In this document: positions 11,051 through 23,278 of the stretch, piece after piece
Position numbering within the stretch: the stretch's first letter is position 1
Layout: every line of letters starts with the position of its first letter
Origin: Amoebidium appalachense
Lineage: Eukaryota > Ichthyosporea
Length of the DNA stretch: 64,000 bases
Direction: 5' to 3'
Assembly (NCBI GenBank): GCA_963693365.1
Contig: CAVNZM010000002.1
Location: forward strand, 7,130,001 to 7,194,000
Made by a program: the position numbers and the translations under genes
The notes under the pieces: generated by a model
Told to the model about the DNA's origin: nothing
The model's input: only the letters and a program-made list of their open reading frames with translations
Database searches by the model: none

Positions 11051-11770
11051 AAACACACACGCACACACACACACAAACACACACACACACACGCACACAC
11101 ACACACACACACATACACACACCGTGACACACACACGTGTACACACACACAACACGCCTACACTCCGTGGCACACGCACACAACAACATTCACACACACA
11201 CACACACACATGTGGTACAGCCACACAGAAAGACACGTACACACACATGCATCACCACCAGCACCATCTAGGGCTGTAGCATACATGCATTGAAGAAAGA
11301 AGGAACAAAGAAGGAACAATGACATAAAGACAGCTAAAGCCAGGTGCAGGAGAGCAGGTAACAGTGTTATTATTTTTCAGCTATTTTGGGGAGGGGCGAT
11401 TTTGTCCGCGAGAGACGCCGTCAACAATGCCTGTACGTGTTTACATTCGGGACACATGGGCACTGTCACCAGCAAAGTCACCCAAAGAATACGGCAAATT
11501 CGGTGTCTATTAATGTTGTCACATTGTACGGCAAATATTTTTTGGTGCACAATATTTGTCGGGCAACGCACGACATATGAAGAGCGGGACAGGGGGGGGA
11601 GGGGGGGGGGGGGGAGGGAGGGAGGATGTTGTGTTCTGTTTGATTCCTGTGGATGGTCCGCACAGACATGACTGTCTAGGCCATAAATCGACTATACATT
11701 ACATAGACACCTAAACTGCATCCGCGCACGAAGACATTCACTTAAACACCACCAGTGTTGCCCTCTTTAT
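10320..11770. repeat. Decayed tandem duplication, copy A (copy B at 12.88-14.55 kb)
   Basis: Unique islands recur in the same order about 2.6-2.9 kb further on. Examples are gattggtagaaggtc (10332 and 12900), gtggtatcatc (10562 and 13009), atgca.gaaaac.tttgtaa (10831 and 13737), ggtaacagtg or gataacagtg (11357 and 14037), cagctatttt (11379 and 14082), gcacgacatat (11568 and 14299) and tgccctcttt (11759 and 14547). The spacing differs because the microsatellites between the islands differ in length. No coding content is seen. Confidence 0.6.
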
Positions 11771-12333
11771 GTCTGTGTGCGTGTGTGTGTGCGTGCGCCT
11801 GCGTGCGTGTGAGCGTGTCTGTGTGTGTGTGTGGAGCGGGGGGGGAGAGGGGGAGGGGGGAGGGGGGGCGTACGTGTGTGTGTGTTTGGGGGGGGAAGGG
11901 GGGAGGGGAGGGACGGGGGGGGGGGAGGGGGGGGGGGGGGGGGGGAGGAGGAGCAGCATAGTGGAATGCTGTGCATGATTCGGTATTGAAAAACTCATGG
12001 AGATCTATATTTTGGTATGTAGGAAACCATATATGGCTAGTTTATTACAATTGACCTTGTGGGTGACTGTGCCACCAATCAGAAACAAACCTTAAAATTT
12101 ACCACCAATGAAATTTCCCACACCGCATGAGGTGACGGAGATTCAATATGCTGACCTGTAATTAGTTAGGGACTTTAAAATAAAAACGATGCCGACATTA
12201 GTATTGAAGGTGTCCCACCAATCAGATCTCCGATTTCAGGTTGCCACTACGTTGTGTGTCTGTGTGCAAAAGACCAAAACACAGAACGTCACAAAAATGC
12301 AAAATCCAGACCCCCCCCCCCCCCTTTTTTTTC

Positions 12334-12374
<41 letters not shown>

Positions 12375-12703
12375 CTTCCTCTAAATGGGCTCTGTTCGTG
12401 TCTCTTGCCCCCCCCCCCCCCCCACACACACACACAAACACTAACACACACTTATACAGATCCGCTTGGTTCCCATATCCCCTGTCCTCTCTCCTCCCCC
12501 CCCCCCCCCCCCCCCCCCTCTCCCCCTCCAACACACACACACTCCATCCTTCAAACGCACTACCACTCATGGCCCTGTGGAGGCCACAAATTTCCACTAA
12601 AACGATCCCCGAGGGGAGGGGGAGGTTGGGGGGGGGGGAGGTTTGAGATAAGACCCAAATTTGCAAACAAAAAGGATCGGTGTTGAATGAGCCTGTCGGT
12701 GTA

Positions 12704-12808
12704 CAGGGGTAGGCTGAATTTAAGATTTTCCGAATATAATTTTATAGTGCTCGGAATCTAGCTGGCTGCAGCCGACATCCACGTCAGCTCATATTTGGCC
12801 TACCCCTG
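12704..12808. mobile_element. Possible 105-bp MITE flanked by TA
   Basis: The terminal inverted repeat caggggtaggc / gcctacccctg is perfect and is preceded and followed by TA. Including the flanks, gtacaggggtaggc at 12701-12714 is the exact reverse complement of 12798-12811. A short element with inverted ends and a TA duplication fits a Tc1/mariner-type MITE. It is too short to code. A partial match to the end sequence (gtaaggggtaggctg) occurs near 31415. Confidence 0.45.
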
Positions 12809-12879
12809 TACGTTGCAGCCCATGGTGTTCTGCTAAAAAAAATATCTCAACAGTGACAAAAGCATCTGATTCATTATTC

Positions 12880-13492
12880 ATAAATATTCGGAAACGAGTG
12901 ATTGGTAGAAGGTCTCTAGGATCTTAGGGGGTAATGCGTGGCGGTAAATATGTTAAGGTTCGGAAGGTCACAGGCTGTCTGCTAGGCTTATGAGACACTC
13001 CAGACCATGTGGTATCATCTTTATGGTAGACTAATGGTTGTGTTTGTGCGTGTGTGTCTGCAGCTGTGTGTCACGGGGGGGGGGGGGGGGGGGGGGGGGG
13101 GAGCTCATCAAGGTTTCGACAGCAACCCCCTGGCCCGGGAGAAGGGGGTGGGGTGGGGGGGTGGGGGGTGGGGGGGGGGGGTCACCCCTAATTCAGGACA
13201 GGAAATGCAAGGAGCAAACCGATCCCGAAGGCGAGTGTTATTCGGGCTTCAAGAGAATTGCAGGTATGATTTTTTATTTTATCTTATATTGTTTTTTGTT
13301 TGTGTGTGGGAGGGTGGGGGGGGGGTAGGGATCGGGGGGGGGGGGGGGGAGGGGGGGGACCCGGTATGTATGTAGAACGTGTTTCAGCGTGCAAAGGTTT
13401 ATTCACAACTTCACAACGGAAAACGATGAATGCATACTTTACAAAGCACTACTATGTGCATAGTAAGCAGAGCCCATTCTCAAGGAAGGGCG

Positions 13493-13530
<38 letters not shown>

Positions 13531-14560
13531 GGGGGGGGAGGGGGGAGGGGGGGGGGGGGTCGTATGTGATGACCCCATATTGCGGTGGTTTGGGGGGCCG
13601 ACACTACACTTGTAACTCGTATGAGCATGCCATGGGAAAAGGGGGCTTTTGCGCATGTGGTGGATACAGAGCATCACCCGGGCTCCGATAATACTATTTC
13701 TCTTCCCCCCCCCCTCCCCCCCCCCATTCCACCCACATGCATGAAAACGTTTGTAAACTTGCGCAACTTGCCCTCCGCCCTTACACAGACGCACATGATA
13801 ACTTAGTAAAGCATAAATTTACGCACTCACTTACTCACACTCTGTGCCACGTGATGTTGAAAATGTAACACCACTCACACACACACAAAACACAAACACA
13901 CAAAAAACACACACTAAAGCGCACACACACACGTAAATCACCAACAACAACCACTTAAGGGCCGTAGTAGTACACGAGTAGTGCTAGAAAGAAAACACGC
14001 ATCATCAGTTAAGTTAAATGCTATACACAGGAGGGCAGATAACAGTGCAAACAATGCAATTTTTTACATGAATGATTGTTTCAGCTATTTTTTGGGGGAT
14101 GATCTTTGTGGCATGTGTCCCCAAGAAACCATGACGCTGGCGGATAACTGCCCGTAGGGGTTTACCCTTGGAAATCACCAGAGGATATCGGTGGGTACGA
14201 ACTATCTTATACCGAGAAAGGTTTTGGTGATTGATTGTGGGACATGTACATGCTGATTCGTGAGCAAAATTTGGAGTGCCCAATATCTTTCCGTCGGTGC
14301 ACGACATATATGGGGAGAGTGGAAAAGGAGGGGGGGGAGGGGAAGTGGGGGGGGGGGGGGGGGGGGGAGGGGAAGAGGGGGGGGGGGGGGAAAGAGGGGG
14401 GGGGGGGGGGTCCGTTTGACCCGAGTCCTGTGGGTTGGATTGCCTTTGGTGTGTCATGATTGGTTGTACGGTAGAAGCCTTCGGAACTGTCGGCGTGGTG
14501 CCGTACACTGAGACACCACAATTCATTCTTTCTAATGACACCAAAATGCCCTCTTTGTGT
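12880..14560. repeat. Decayed tandem duplication, copy B
   Basis: Second copy of the segment described at 10320-11770, with the same order of short unique islands separated by G runs. It contains no exon that I can support. Confidence 0.6.
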
Positions 14561-14764
14561 GGTTGTGTGTTCATCTGTCACGGTGTGTGTGTGTGTGTGT
14601 GGTGTGTGCGGGTGTGTGTGGCTGGAGAGGGGGGGGGGGGGGAGGGGGGGGTTTGGGGGGAGGGGGAAATTGAAAACTTGGCAAAACACAAAACACCACT
14701 AGAATCGGTGGCCCCCATCCCCCCCCCCCCCCCCCCCCCCTTCTCCCCCCCCCCAAAAGAAACC

Positions 14765-14795
<31 letters not shown>

Positions 14796-14845
14796 GCAGG
14801 CAAGAGGCACTTGAACAGAGTTCACCATCCAGAAGAGGAGGGCGA

Positions 14846-14897
<52 letters not shown>

Positions 14898-15243
14898 ACG
14901 GTGGGGAGGGGGGGGAGTGCGGAGGGGAGGGGATGGAGCACAATTTCCGAACTGCATGAAGCAAGGAAGGCCTTTTAGTTTTTATTGTGTGCGCATGTGT
15001 GTGTGTGTATGTGTGTGTGTGAGAGTGGGGAAGGGGAGAAGGGTGGGTAGGGGGAAGGGGGGGGGGGGGGGAGAGGAGGGAGCAGGGGGGGGGGGGGGGG
15101 GAGGGTTAATGCATTAGAGGGTTGAGTGAAGACGTCAAAAAGCAAAGAACAAAACGCCGCAAAGACACAAACCCAGAAACAACTAACCTAAATATTTAAG
15201 CAAAAGGCACTTGAGCGGGGCCTTTCATGAGAGAGGGGGATGG

Positions 15244-15275
<32 letters not shown>

Positions 15276-15818
15276 CATCATGTTACTGCGCAATGTGGGT
15301 TTTGGGTTGGGGGGGGGGGGCTCGGGAAAGGGGTTGGAAGGAGTTAAAGGGAGGAATTTTCGGGGGAAGATGATGGGGAGAGGGGGAGGGAGGAAAAAGG
15401 GGGGGGGGGGGGGGGGGAGGAGGGAGGTGGCGGCGGTGGTGGTGGTGGTGGTGGTGGTGGTGGGTGGGGCCGGGGGGGAGAAGGTAGGGCTGTTTTTGGG
15501 CAATTGTTATTAACTGCAAGAAGCGGGAAGGGATGTTCCTTTTTTTCCTCTCTCTTTTTTGTGCATGTGTCTATGTGTGTGCGTGTGTGTGACGGTGTGT
15601 GTGTGTTGGGGTGAGGGGGGGGGGGGGGGGGGGGGGGGGGGGAGGGGGGGAGGGGGAGAAGGGTCCGGGAGGGGGGGAGAGAGGGGGGGGGGAGGGGGAG
15701 GGGATTGGTAGGAGTCAGACAGGGATGCCGGGTTGATGCCGGTAGTTCAGGGTAAAGGGGTAAGGTGGTGTTGGGGGTGGTGGTGGTGGTGGCTTGTGTG
15801 TGTGTGTGGAGGGTGGGA

Positions 15819-15851
<33 letters not shown>

Positions 15852-15975
15852 GGGGGGGGGGGTATTTTTCTCTTTCACACTGTACCATGATGAGTCTTCT
15901 AATGTGTTACGGTTTTCTTTTCTGTGTGTGTGGGCAAGTGGGGAGAGAGGGAGGGGAGGGGAGGGGGGGGGGGGG

Positions 15976-16017
<42 letters not shown>

Positions 16018-16363
16018 GTTATTCGGAACACCGAGGAGATAAGTTTCCATGCATATAGAGAGACGTAATGATTACACTAGATATTTTATGCTTATATTAG
16101 ATCTGCATTGTGTGACAATCAAGTTGGTGGCAAGTAAATGTCCCTATCACTGTGCAGATTGACAGCTTACAGCACTATGCATGCAGCATACTTCGAACAT
16201 ATGTGTGCAGGGAACCAAAAACATCTGCTTTTATTTGTTATGTTAGTGAGTCCTCCCCCCCCCCCTCCCTCCCCCCACCGCCGCCCCCGGTCTTTTAGTT
16301 TTTTCTCCATACAAGGACTCTCTCTCCCTCTGTCCTTTTTTTCGTGGTGGTGGTGGAGATGGT

Positions 16364-16418
<55 letters not shown>

Positions 16419-16511
16419 ATGTGTGCGCGCGCGTGCATGCGTGCGTGGGTACGTGTGTGTGTGTGTGTGTGCGTGCGTGTGCGTGCGCGCCTGGTTGTGT
16501 GTGTGTTTGAA

Positions 16512-16550
<39 letters not shown>

Positions 16551-16576
16551 AGGTGGGGGGAGGGGAGGGGGGAAGT

Positions 16577-16902
<326 letters not shown>

Positions 16903-16935
16903 TTTTTTTTTTTTTGTCCGGGGGGAGGGTTGGGG

Positions 16936-16979
<44 letters not shown>

Positions 16980-17175
16980 GGTGAACCTAAGGTACTACGG
17001 GGTGTCTATATCTATGCACCAAGCAGTAGAGTTTGTTACTGTGTGTGTAGGTCTAGGCATACAGAGCTGTTTGCCGTAGACATCTGTACGTGTGTGTGTG
17101 TGAGTGAGTGTGAGTGCATGCCGGTGTAACACAGTGATATTTTGTGTGTGTCTGTGTGTGTGTTTGTGTGTTTGT

Positions 17176-17264
<89 letters not shown>

Positions 17265-17369
17265 ATTTGTGTATATGTGTGCATCTGATGGTGTGTGTAT
17301 GTGTGTGTGTGTGCGTGCGTGTGTGTGCGTGCGTGTGTGTGTGGGTGTGCACGCACGCGGGCACGCACG

Positions 17370-17445
<76 letters not shown>

Positions 17446-18002
17446 TACTTGTGTGCACGTGTGCACGCGTGTGCAAGTGGGAGTAAAATGCATGCAGAAC
17501 GTGTACACGAATCTTAGACTACGTAGGTGCCACGTGATTATCCGGAAAATGCAATGAAGTCGCCGAACATAATGCATCTAGATAGGCTGCACACTGGTGC
17601 ACTGATATTGGAATAACATACCGTTTAGGTGAAAGGCCGGTGGGGGAAGTAGACTCTGCCCTCTGGTACCACACACCGGCCGGTTTTGCCGGAACCCGAT
17701 TCGTTAATCATTCGTGTATTATTCCCATTAAAGGGAGCTAGCTTGTTGTTGCACCAGGCAACTCACGGCCTCCAGTGTCTAGAGGCGCATTTAAATCTAT
17801 AAATTCGACCAATTGCAAAAATCCCATAAACTAATACAAAAATACAATAGGCGGCAAGCTCCAACAGATCCCATCATACGAGTTAGAGCTTAAAAACTAC
17901 GTTCCAAAGGCTGTGTTGCTAGCTCTATATTAGTCAATTATCGCGTCTATTTTCAGCCTACCAATAGCATCTCACGTATCCGGGACCCCATAAAGCGCCT
18001 AA

Positions 18003-19679
18003 TTAGGCCGAGCTCATTAGCAGGCCAGCAATAGAAGCGTTCATCCATGTGGTGGCTGTGCCTGTGAGCATGGCACTGAAAGCCAGGCGGGCAAGGTCCT
18101 TGTAGCGGTTGGGGGCCATGGCGCCCAGCCCGCCCAGCTGCACGGCAATGGAGCTGAAGTTGGCAAACCCGCACAGCGCAAACGTCGCAATTGTCTCCGC
18201 ACGCTTGCCCACAAGTCCGGCCTTCAGCATCTCGGCAAGGCGGGTGTATGCGACAAACTCGTTGACGAACATCTTGAGCCCCATGAGGGATGCCACGTTG
18301 CCGGCATCAGCCCACGGCACACCCATCATGAAGGCCACAGGGCGCAGCACGTACGAGCACATCAGCTCGAAGGTGAACCCCTCGATGCCCACCATCCAAC
18401 CAACAAACTGGAACACGTTGTTGACAAATGCGAGAAGGGACACGAAGGCAATCATAGCTGCAGCAATATTTGCCACCAGGGGGATGGCATCACTGGCACC
18501 GGCAGATGCGGCCTCAATGACGTTGCTGGCCTCCGACTTGGGCAGCTCGAAGTCGCTGCCGGCGGCCGTCTCCGACTCCTCTGTCTCGGGGTAGACCAGC
18601 TTGGACATGGCCAGGCAGGCAGGTGCCGCCATCACGGATGCTGCCATCAGGGAACTGGCGGAGATGCCGAAGCCGATGAATGCGGCCATGACACTGCCGG
18701 CAATGGTGCCAAACCCACCCGTCATGACGGCATGCAGCTCGGACTTGGTCATGCCCTTTAGGAACGGCTTGATCAGGAGGGGCGCCTCGGTCTGGCCAAG
18801 GAAAATGTTGCCGGCAGCATTGAGAGACTCGGCAGCAGACGTGCCGAGGGTCTTCTGCATGACCCACGAGATCTTGGCAATGACCATCTGCATGAGGCCG
18901 AAGTAGTAGCAGATGCCCATGAATGCCGCAAAGAAGATCACCACCGGCAGCACCTTGAATGCAAAGAAGTGGTCCATGAAGTTGTCCCCAAACACGAACT
19001 TTGCACCCTCGTCCGAGTACGCGAGGAAGCGGGACACGTGTCCGGAGAGCCAATCAAGGGCCTTGAATCCGGGCTCCCACTTCAGCACAAGGAAGCCAAA
19101 GCAGAACTGGATGCAAATACCCCAGACGATGGGCCGCCAGCTGACTTGGCTTCTCTTCCACGAGCACATATAGCCCACGGCAATGAACATGAGCACACCG
19201 CCGAGAGAGATGAGACGCGACCATTCGCCCGGCACGCAAATATCGACAATGATAAACAAAAGGAAGAGAATGACGGGAACAGCCAGAAACACCCAGCGAA
19301 GTATGCGCCAGTTTGCCTCCACAAGGGCGACCGCCGGCTTGACAATGGCGCGGTAAAGACTGTCGCTGTAGTTGTCGCTGACAAACGCCCACAACACGCA
19401 AAACGCAACAAACGCAGTCATGCCCACAAGAGGGACGGCACGGCTGAAGTTGAGCGCGCAAGCAGCGATGAAGTAAGCGGCGAAAGTTAGAAGAAGGGTC
19501 ATTTTGATGGCAAGGTTGATTTTGGCTTTGTTGGTGCTGTAGAAAGTGGGCTTTTCTTTCTCCTCCGTGTCGCTTCCGTCATGCGGAACGTCGCAATAGG
19601 CAACGGAGGCATCAGGGCCTCCGAGCTTCTTGCCGGTCAACTCGACCTCAACGGCAGTTTCCAGTGTGCTATGCGACAT
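18003..19679 (-). CDS. Concentrative nucleoside transporter (SLC28/CNT), intronless, copy 1
   Basis: 558 residues in one exon, on the minus strand. CNT proteins are cation-coupled importers of nucleosides in the plasma membrane. The N-terminal ~55 residues are polar and cytoplasmic, followed by hydrophobic helices from about residue 56 to the end. Signature segments match the family: [19 protein letters not shown], the substrate and cation loop [13 protein letters not shown] near 292-304, [35 protein letters not shown] near 473-480 and CGFANFSS near 505-512. It has the same length as the plus-strand intronless copy at 34.5 kb. From about codon 172 onward the two are nearly identical in DNA, while the first third is clearly diverged. 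The start was chosen because MSHSTLETAVEVEL aligns with the start of the other copy. A TATA box lies 147 bp upstream. No clear AATAAA was found downstream. Confidence 0.94.
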   Translation of the reverse strand: MSHSTLETAVEVELTGKKLGGPDASVAYCDVPHDGSDTEEKEKPTFYSTNKAKINLAIKMTLLLTFAAYFIAACALNFSRAVPLVGMTAFVAFCVLWAFVSDNYSDSLYRAIVKPAVALVEANWRILRWVFLAVPVILFLLFIIVDICVPGEWSRLISLGGVLMFIAVGYMCSWKRSQVSWRPIVWGICIQFCFGFLVLKWEPGFKALDWLSGHVSRFLAYSDEGAKFVFGDNFMDHFFAFKVLPVVIFFAAFMGICYYFGLMQMVIAKISWVMQKTLGTSAAESLNAAGNIFLGQTEAPLLIKPFLKGMTKSELHAVMTGGFGTIAGSVMAAFIGFGISASSLMAASVMAAPACLAMSKLVYPETEESETAAGSDFELPKSEASNVIEAASAGASDAIPLVANIAAAMIAFVSLLAFVNNVFQFVGWMVGIEGFTFELMCSYVLRPVAFMMGVPWADAGNVASLMGLKMFVNEFVAYTRLAEMLKAGLVGKRAETIATFALCGFANFSSIAVQLGGLGAMAPNRYKDLARLAFSAMLTGTATTWMNASIAGLLMSSA

Positions 19680-19825
19680 CTTTTCAGACTGTGTAGCTAT
19701 GTGTTTTTATGGTTGTCTTCTGTGTATATCAACTATTTCAAAAGTTTCGCAAATGTAGCAGGCTTGTACCTTTTGATCACGATTCACTTTGAATGACTGT
19801 GTGCTGAATGTTGTCGCTGTGGATT

Positions 19826-19837
19826 GTTTATATAGTC
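19826..19837 (-). promoter_or_regulatory. TATA box of CNT copy 1
   Basis: The minus strand reads gactatataaac, about 147 bp before the ATG. An inverted CCAAT box (attgg on the minus strand, 19868-19872) lies about 30 bp further upstream. The TATA-to-ATG distance is almost the same in all three CNT paralogues. Confidence 0.55.
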
Positions 19838-19839
19838 GC

Positions 19840-20740
19840 GAATGCTTTTGTGAGCAGGGTCTATCTGCCAATAGGAAAACAGAATAGATTCAAAACCCAA
19901 TCGGAATCGACCGATGCTTTACGGTGCGCTGCAGGGATTCCAGATCATCATGTCCGCCGGGGGATCGAATATGGCGTTAGAACACAATGATCCTACATTT
20001 TCTTTTCAGACAACGCCGAATGGTTCTCTAGCGCAAAAGGGATATTACACGCGAATAACGAAATAAATTGGCATTTCCACTCCATTATCTCTATTTTATG
20101 GTCATTCTCCTAAGATGGCTGCTGCAATATTCATGGCCCTAAAAATTACTAGCCCCGGAATTACCAACAAAGCGATGAGTTATGTCCAACGGTTTTTTAG
20201 ATCAAAGGCCTTATCAATGCCAAACTAGAAAATATAACTCTTAGAACATTTAGAAGGCAGCAGTTTTATGCTTTTTTTTTTTTTTTTTTTTGAACACTGT
20301 TATACATGTTGAATTCAACTACCAATAATCGGAAGAACCAAGGGCCGAAACCGCATCAATTTCACACCCTGATTCTATTTAGAAATTTTTTTGTAGCCAA
20401 ACCAACCAATCGCATATGGGCAACGCAAAAGGTCATTTTGATTGGTGTTTCCCGCACCCACACTGAGCACTGGCCACATCTGTCGCATTCGCCACGTTTT
20501 TGCCAGCACCTACTGGTACGGTACAGACCGCAGGTTGCTTCAAAGATGTGCACAGTGCATCTTGGTTTTTTCCAACCATCGTCGGGCGAGTATTGCAAGG
20601 TGCGTCTGTACATGTGCCAGTTTTACAGACTTTGCCCGAACCGGGGCCCCTATGATGAACAGATTCATTATGTAGTAGTATACGTATATACGTAGCCTCC
20701 ACCTTTTCCCCAATCCCTCCAAAATCTCTCTGCTTCGTGC
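19840..20740. other. Intergenic region, no gene recognised
   Basis: Ordinary composition, with a T run at about 20271-20291. Open frames of 60-130 residues on both strands show no family motif and I would not annotate them. The proximal part is the upstream region of CNT copy 1. Confidence 0.35.
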
Positions 20741-20759
20741 CTTTAAGACTTACTGCACT

Positions 20760-21343
20760 ACACTCCGGATCCCACCCCATCCCAACCTTCACGACACTCC
20801 CCTCCTACACACACGCATGGACCGTTTTCTACACGCACAACACAAAACACGCATCTCCACCACATTTAACGCAAGCACCCGCATACACAAACCATTAGTG
20901 CAATATGTTTGCTCCACAGGCCGTGAAAAACGGTCTCTAGCTGATAGTATCGTGGGTTTCCCTAGTGGTGTACTAGCACAGTGGTCTCTTCCATGGCGTG
21001 GTAATCGGTTCCTGATGTTTCCTAGACGGTGGTGCCCTAGCCTTGGTGCCGTAGCTGTGTGGGCCGGTGTATTGTGTTCCCCTTTGTTCCGTTAGCCACC
21101 CAGGCCTCCTTTTCTTCCACACTCCTCACCCACCTATCCACTTCTCGTCACCTTGCACAACACTTTACCGTCATGGACTTCCTTCTACACACGGGTGATT
21201 TCCTCACTGCCCAACTTTGTTTCCAATACCTGTGCGCTCACGTCACACACATCATACAACCACCCTCCCAACCTGGTTAATTAGCTCCTTTTCTTTCTTT
21301 CTCACTTCCCTTTTTTTTTCTTTCTTTCTTTTTTTTTTTTTTT
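20760..21343 (+). mobile_element. 3' relic of a third related non-LTR retrotransposon
   Basis: Two adjoining frames (20817-21095 and 21059-21280) together resemble the C terminus of the intact element at 0.5-3.7 kb. RSLADSIVGFPSGVLAQW.LPWR aligns with LSLADGIIDQLPRFYCTRAIQWR, and FTVMDFLLHTGDFL.AQLCFQYL aligns with YNILDFILNTRNYDLFIRCIDWL. A frameshift near 21060-21095 separates the two halves, so this copy is dead. It ends in a pyrimidine run (ctttctttcttttttt, to 21343). Confidence 0.6.
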
Positions 21344-21744
21344 GAAGTTGTCTTAGATACTGTGTCTGTAAGATGTGTGGCTTTAGCGGCCGTGGCCGTG
21401 TAGTAGATTACCATTAATAAGGGGTGGCTCTCGTCTTTATTATGATGTACATATATCATGCATATGGGGCACATGTTGTGTTTCCGGGTTGGCCGGAGGA
21501 ATTCGAAGCGGCCAATAAAGTGCAATGATCCCCAGTAGGGATGCAACAAACAACACGGGTGGTTTCTGGTGGTTCACATTGCTAATAACGTTGAACTTGG
21601 GCGTCGGCAGGGTTAGCGGCTTGTGATCTTGACCACTTCCAACCCCTCCCCCCCCGCCCACCACCTCCTCCTCCACACACTCGCACACATGCACACCCAC
21701 ACACAGGCCCAGCCACCCATCCACCCACCCACCCACCCACCCAC

Positions 21745-21831
<87 letters not shown>

Positions 21832-22117
21832 TACATTTTCATGTTTACACACCAACTGTTACACCCTTGGGGCAGGGGTAGTAGCCTCCTCGGAAATGAG
21901 GTCTTTGTTTCAATTTTTCCGTGTGGCGATATATCCTATGGCAGTCTGTACGTTTACGTGCAGGTGCCCGTGCACTGCATGGCACCCTGTTGCTTTTGTG
22001 TATATTTGCGGCTTGTAGCACCTGGCAATATTGATGTGTTGCCAGCTTGTTTTAAAGCATCTCCGCACAACACAAGCATCCATACACACACGCATGCACA
22101 CCGTACGCGTGTGTGTG

Positions 22118-22203
<86 letters not shown>

Positions 22204-22217
22204 CAGTGTCACACACA

Positions 22218-22299
<82 letters not shown>

Positions 22300-22323
22300 C
22301 ACGCACACACAGTGTCACACACA

Positions 22324-22407
<84 letters not shown>
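21745..22407 (+). repeat. CA arrays, partly organised as a higher-order repeat
   Basis: (CA)n at about 21751-21828 and 22125-22407. The second array contains two copies of the interruption cacgcacacacagtgtcaca (near 22194 and 22302), so a ~108-bp block of CA repeat has itself been duplicated. Confidence 0.8.
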
Positions 22408-22409
<2 letters not shown>

Positions 22410-22625
22410 GTTGGAGGGGGACGGGCAGGTGAGAGAAAGGCCACATACGGTATAAACGGTATATTTGAGTACATGTACGCATTGCACTCCATCGCAACGT
22501 GTTGGTGCCACAGTATCAATTAAGAATTCGAGGCCTTGGGGAATCATCCGGGGGGGTCGGAAAGGAAAGAAGGATGGATTTGAGGGGTTGAGGAGGCATG
22601 TAATCCCGGGTGGGTGACTGTGTGT

Positions 22626-22656
<31 letters not shown>

Positions 22657-23145
22657 GGGGGAAGGAGGGTACGGCCTAAGCTCCCACACACACACACACA
22701 CAAACTCCCCCCCCCCCCCCCCCCTCCCCCCTCCCCCCGGAAAAAGAAAGAAAAAAAAGAGAGAAATAAATAATGAGGAAAATAGCTACGACGGTCAGTT
22801 GGAACCTGAAATATGGGGAAGATCAATCCCTTCGTACCGCAACTTCCCCTCCGAATACCGGTCCCATTGTGGGCCGCAACAGTCGTGCGGTGTATATTGT
22901 TCCTGAAGGCACCTTCATTTGTTTGCCTACCCCCCCCCTCACCCCCCCCCCCCCCCTTCCCATCCACCCACCCACACATACACACCGTGACACATGCACA
23001 CACCAACCCCACCATCCACCCACCCAATTCGCTCTCCTCCTCCCATCTTACCCCCCTGTATGTTAATCGGGTGAGCATTTGTGAGTGAGTGTGAGAGGGG
23101 GGGAGAAAGAGAGAGGGAGAGAGATAGGGGGGGGGGGGGGGGGAG

Positions 23146-23188
<43 letters not shown>

Positions 23189-23224
23189 TGTGTGTGTGTG
23201 TGTGTATGTGTGTGTGTGTGCGTG

Positions 23225-23278
<54 letters not shown>

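Noticed and set aside
22209-23078. 289-residue minus-strand open frame
   Set aside because: It spans CA arrays and C/G runs. Coding-like stretches are short and not shared with any known protein.
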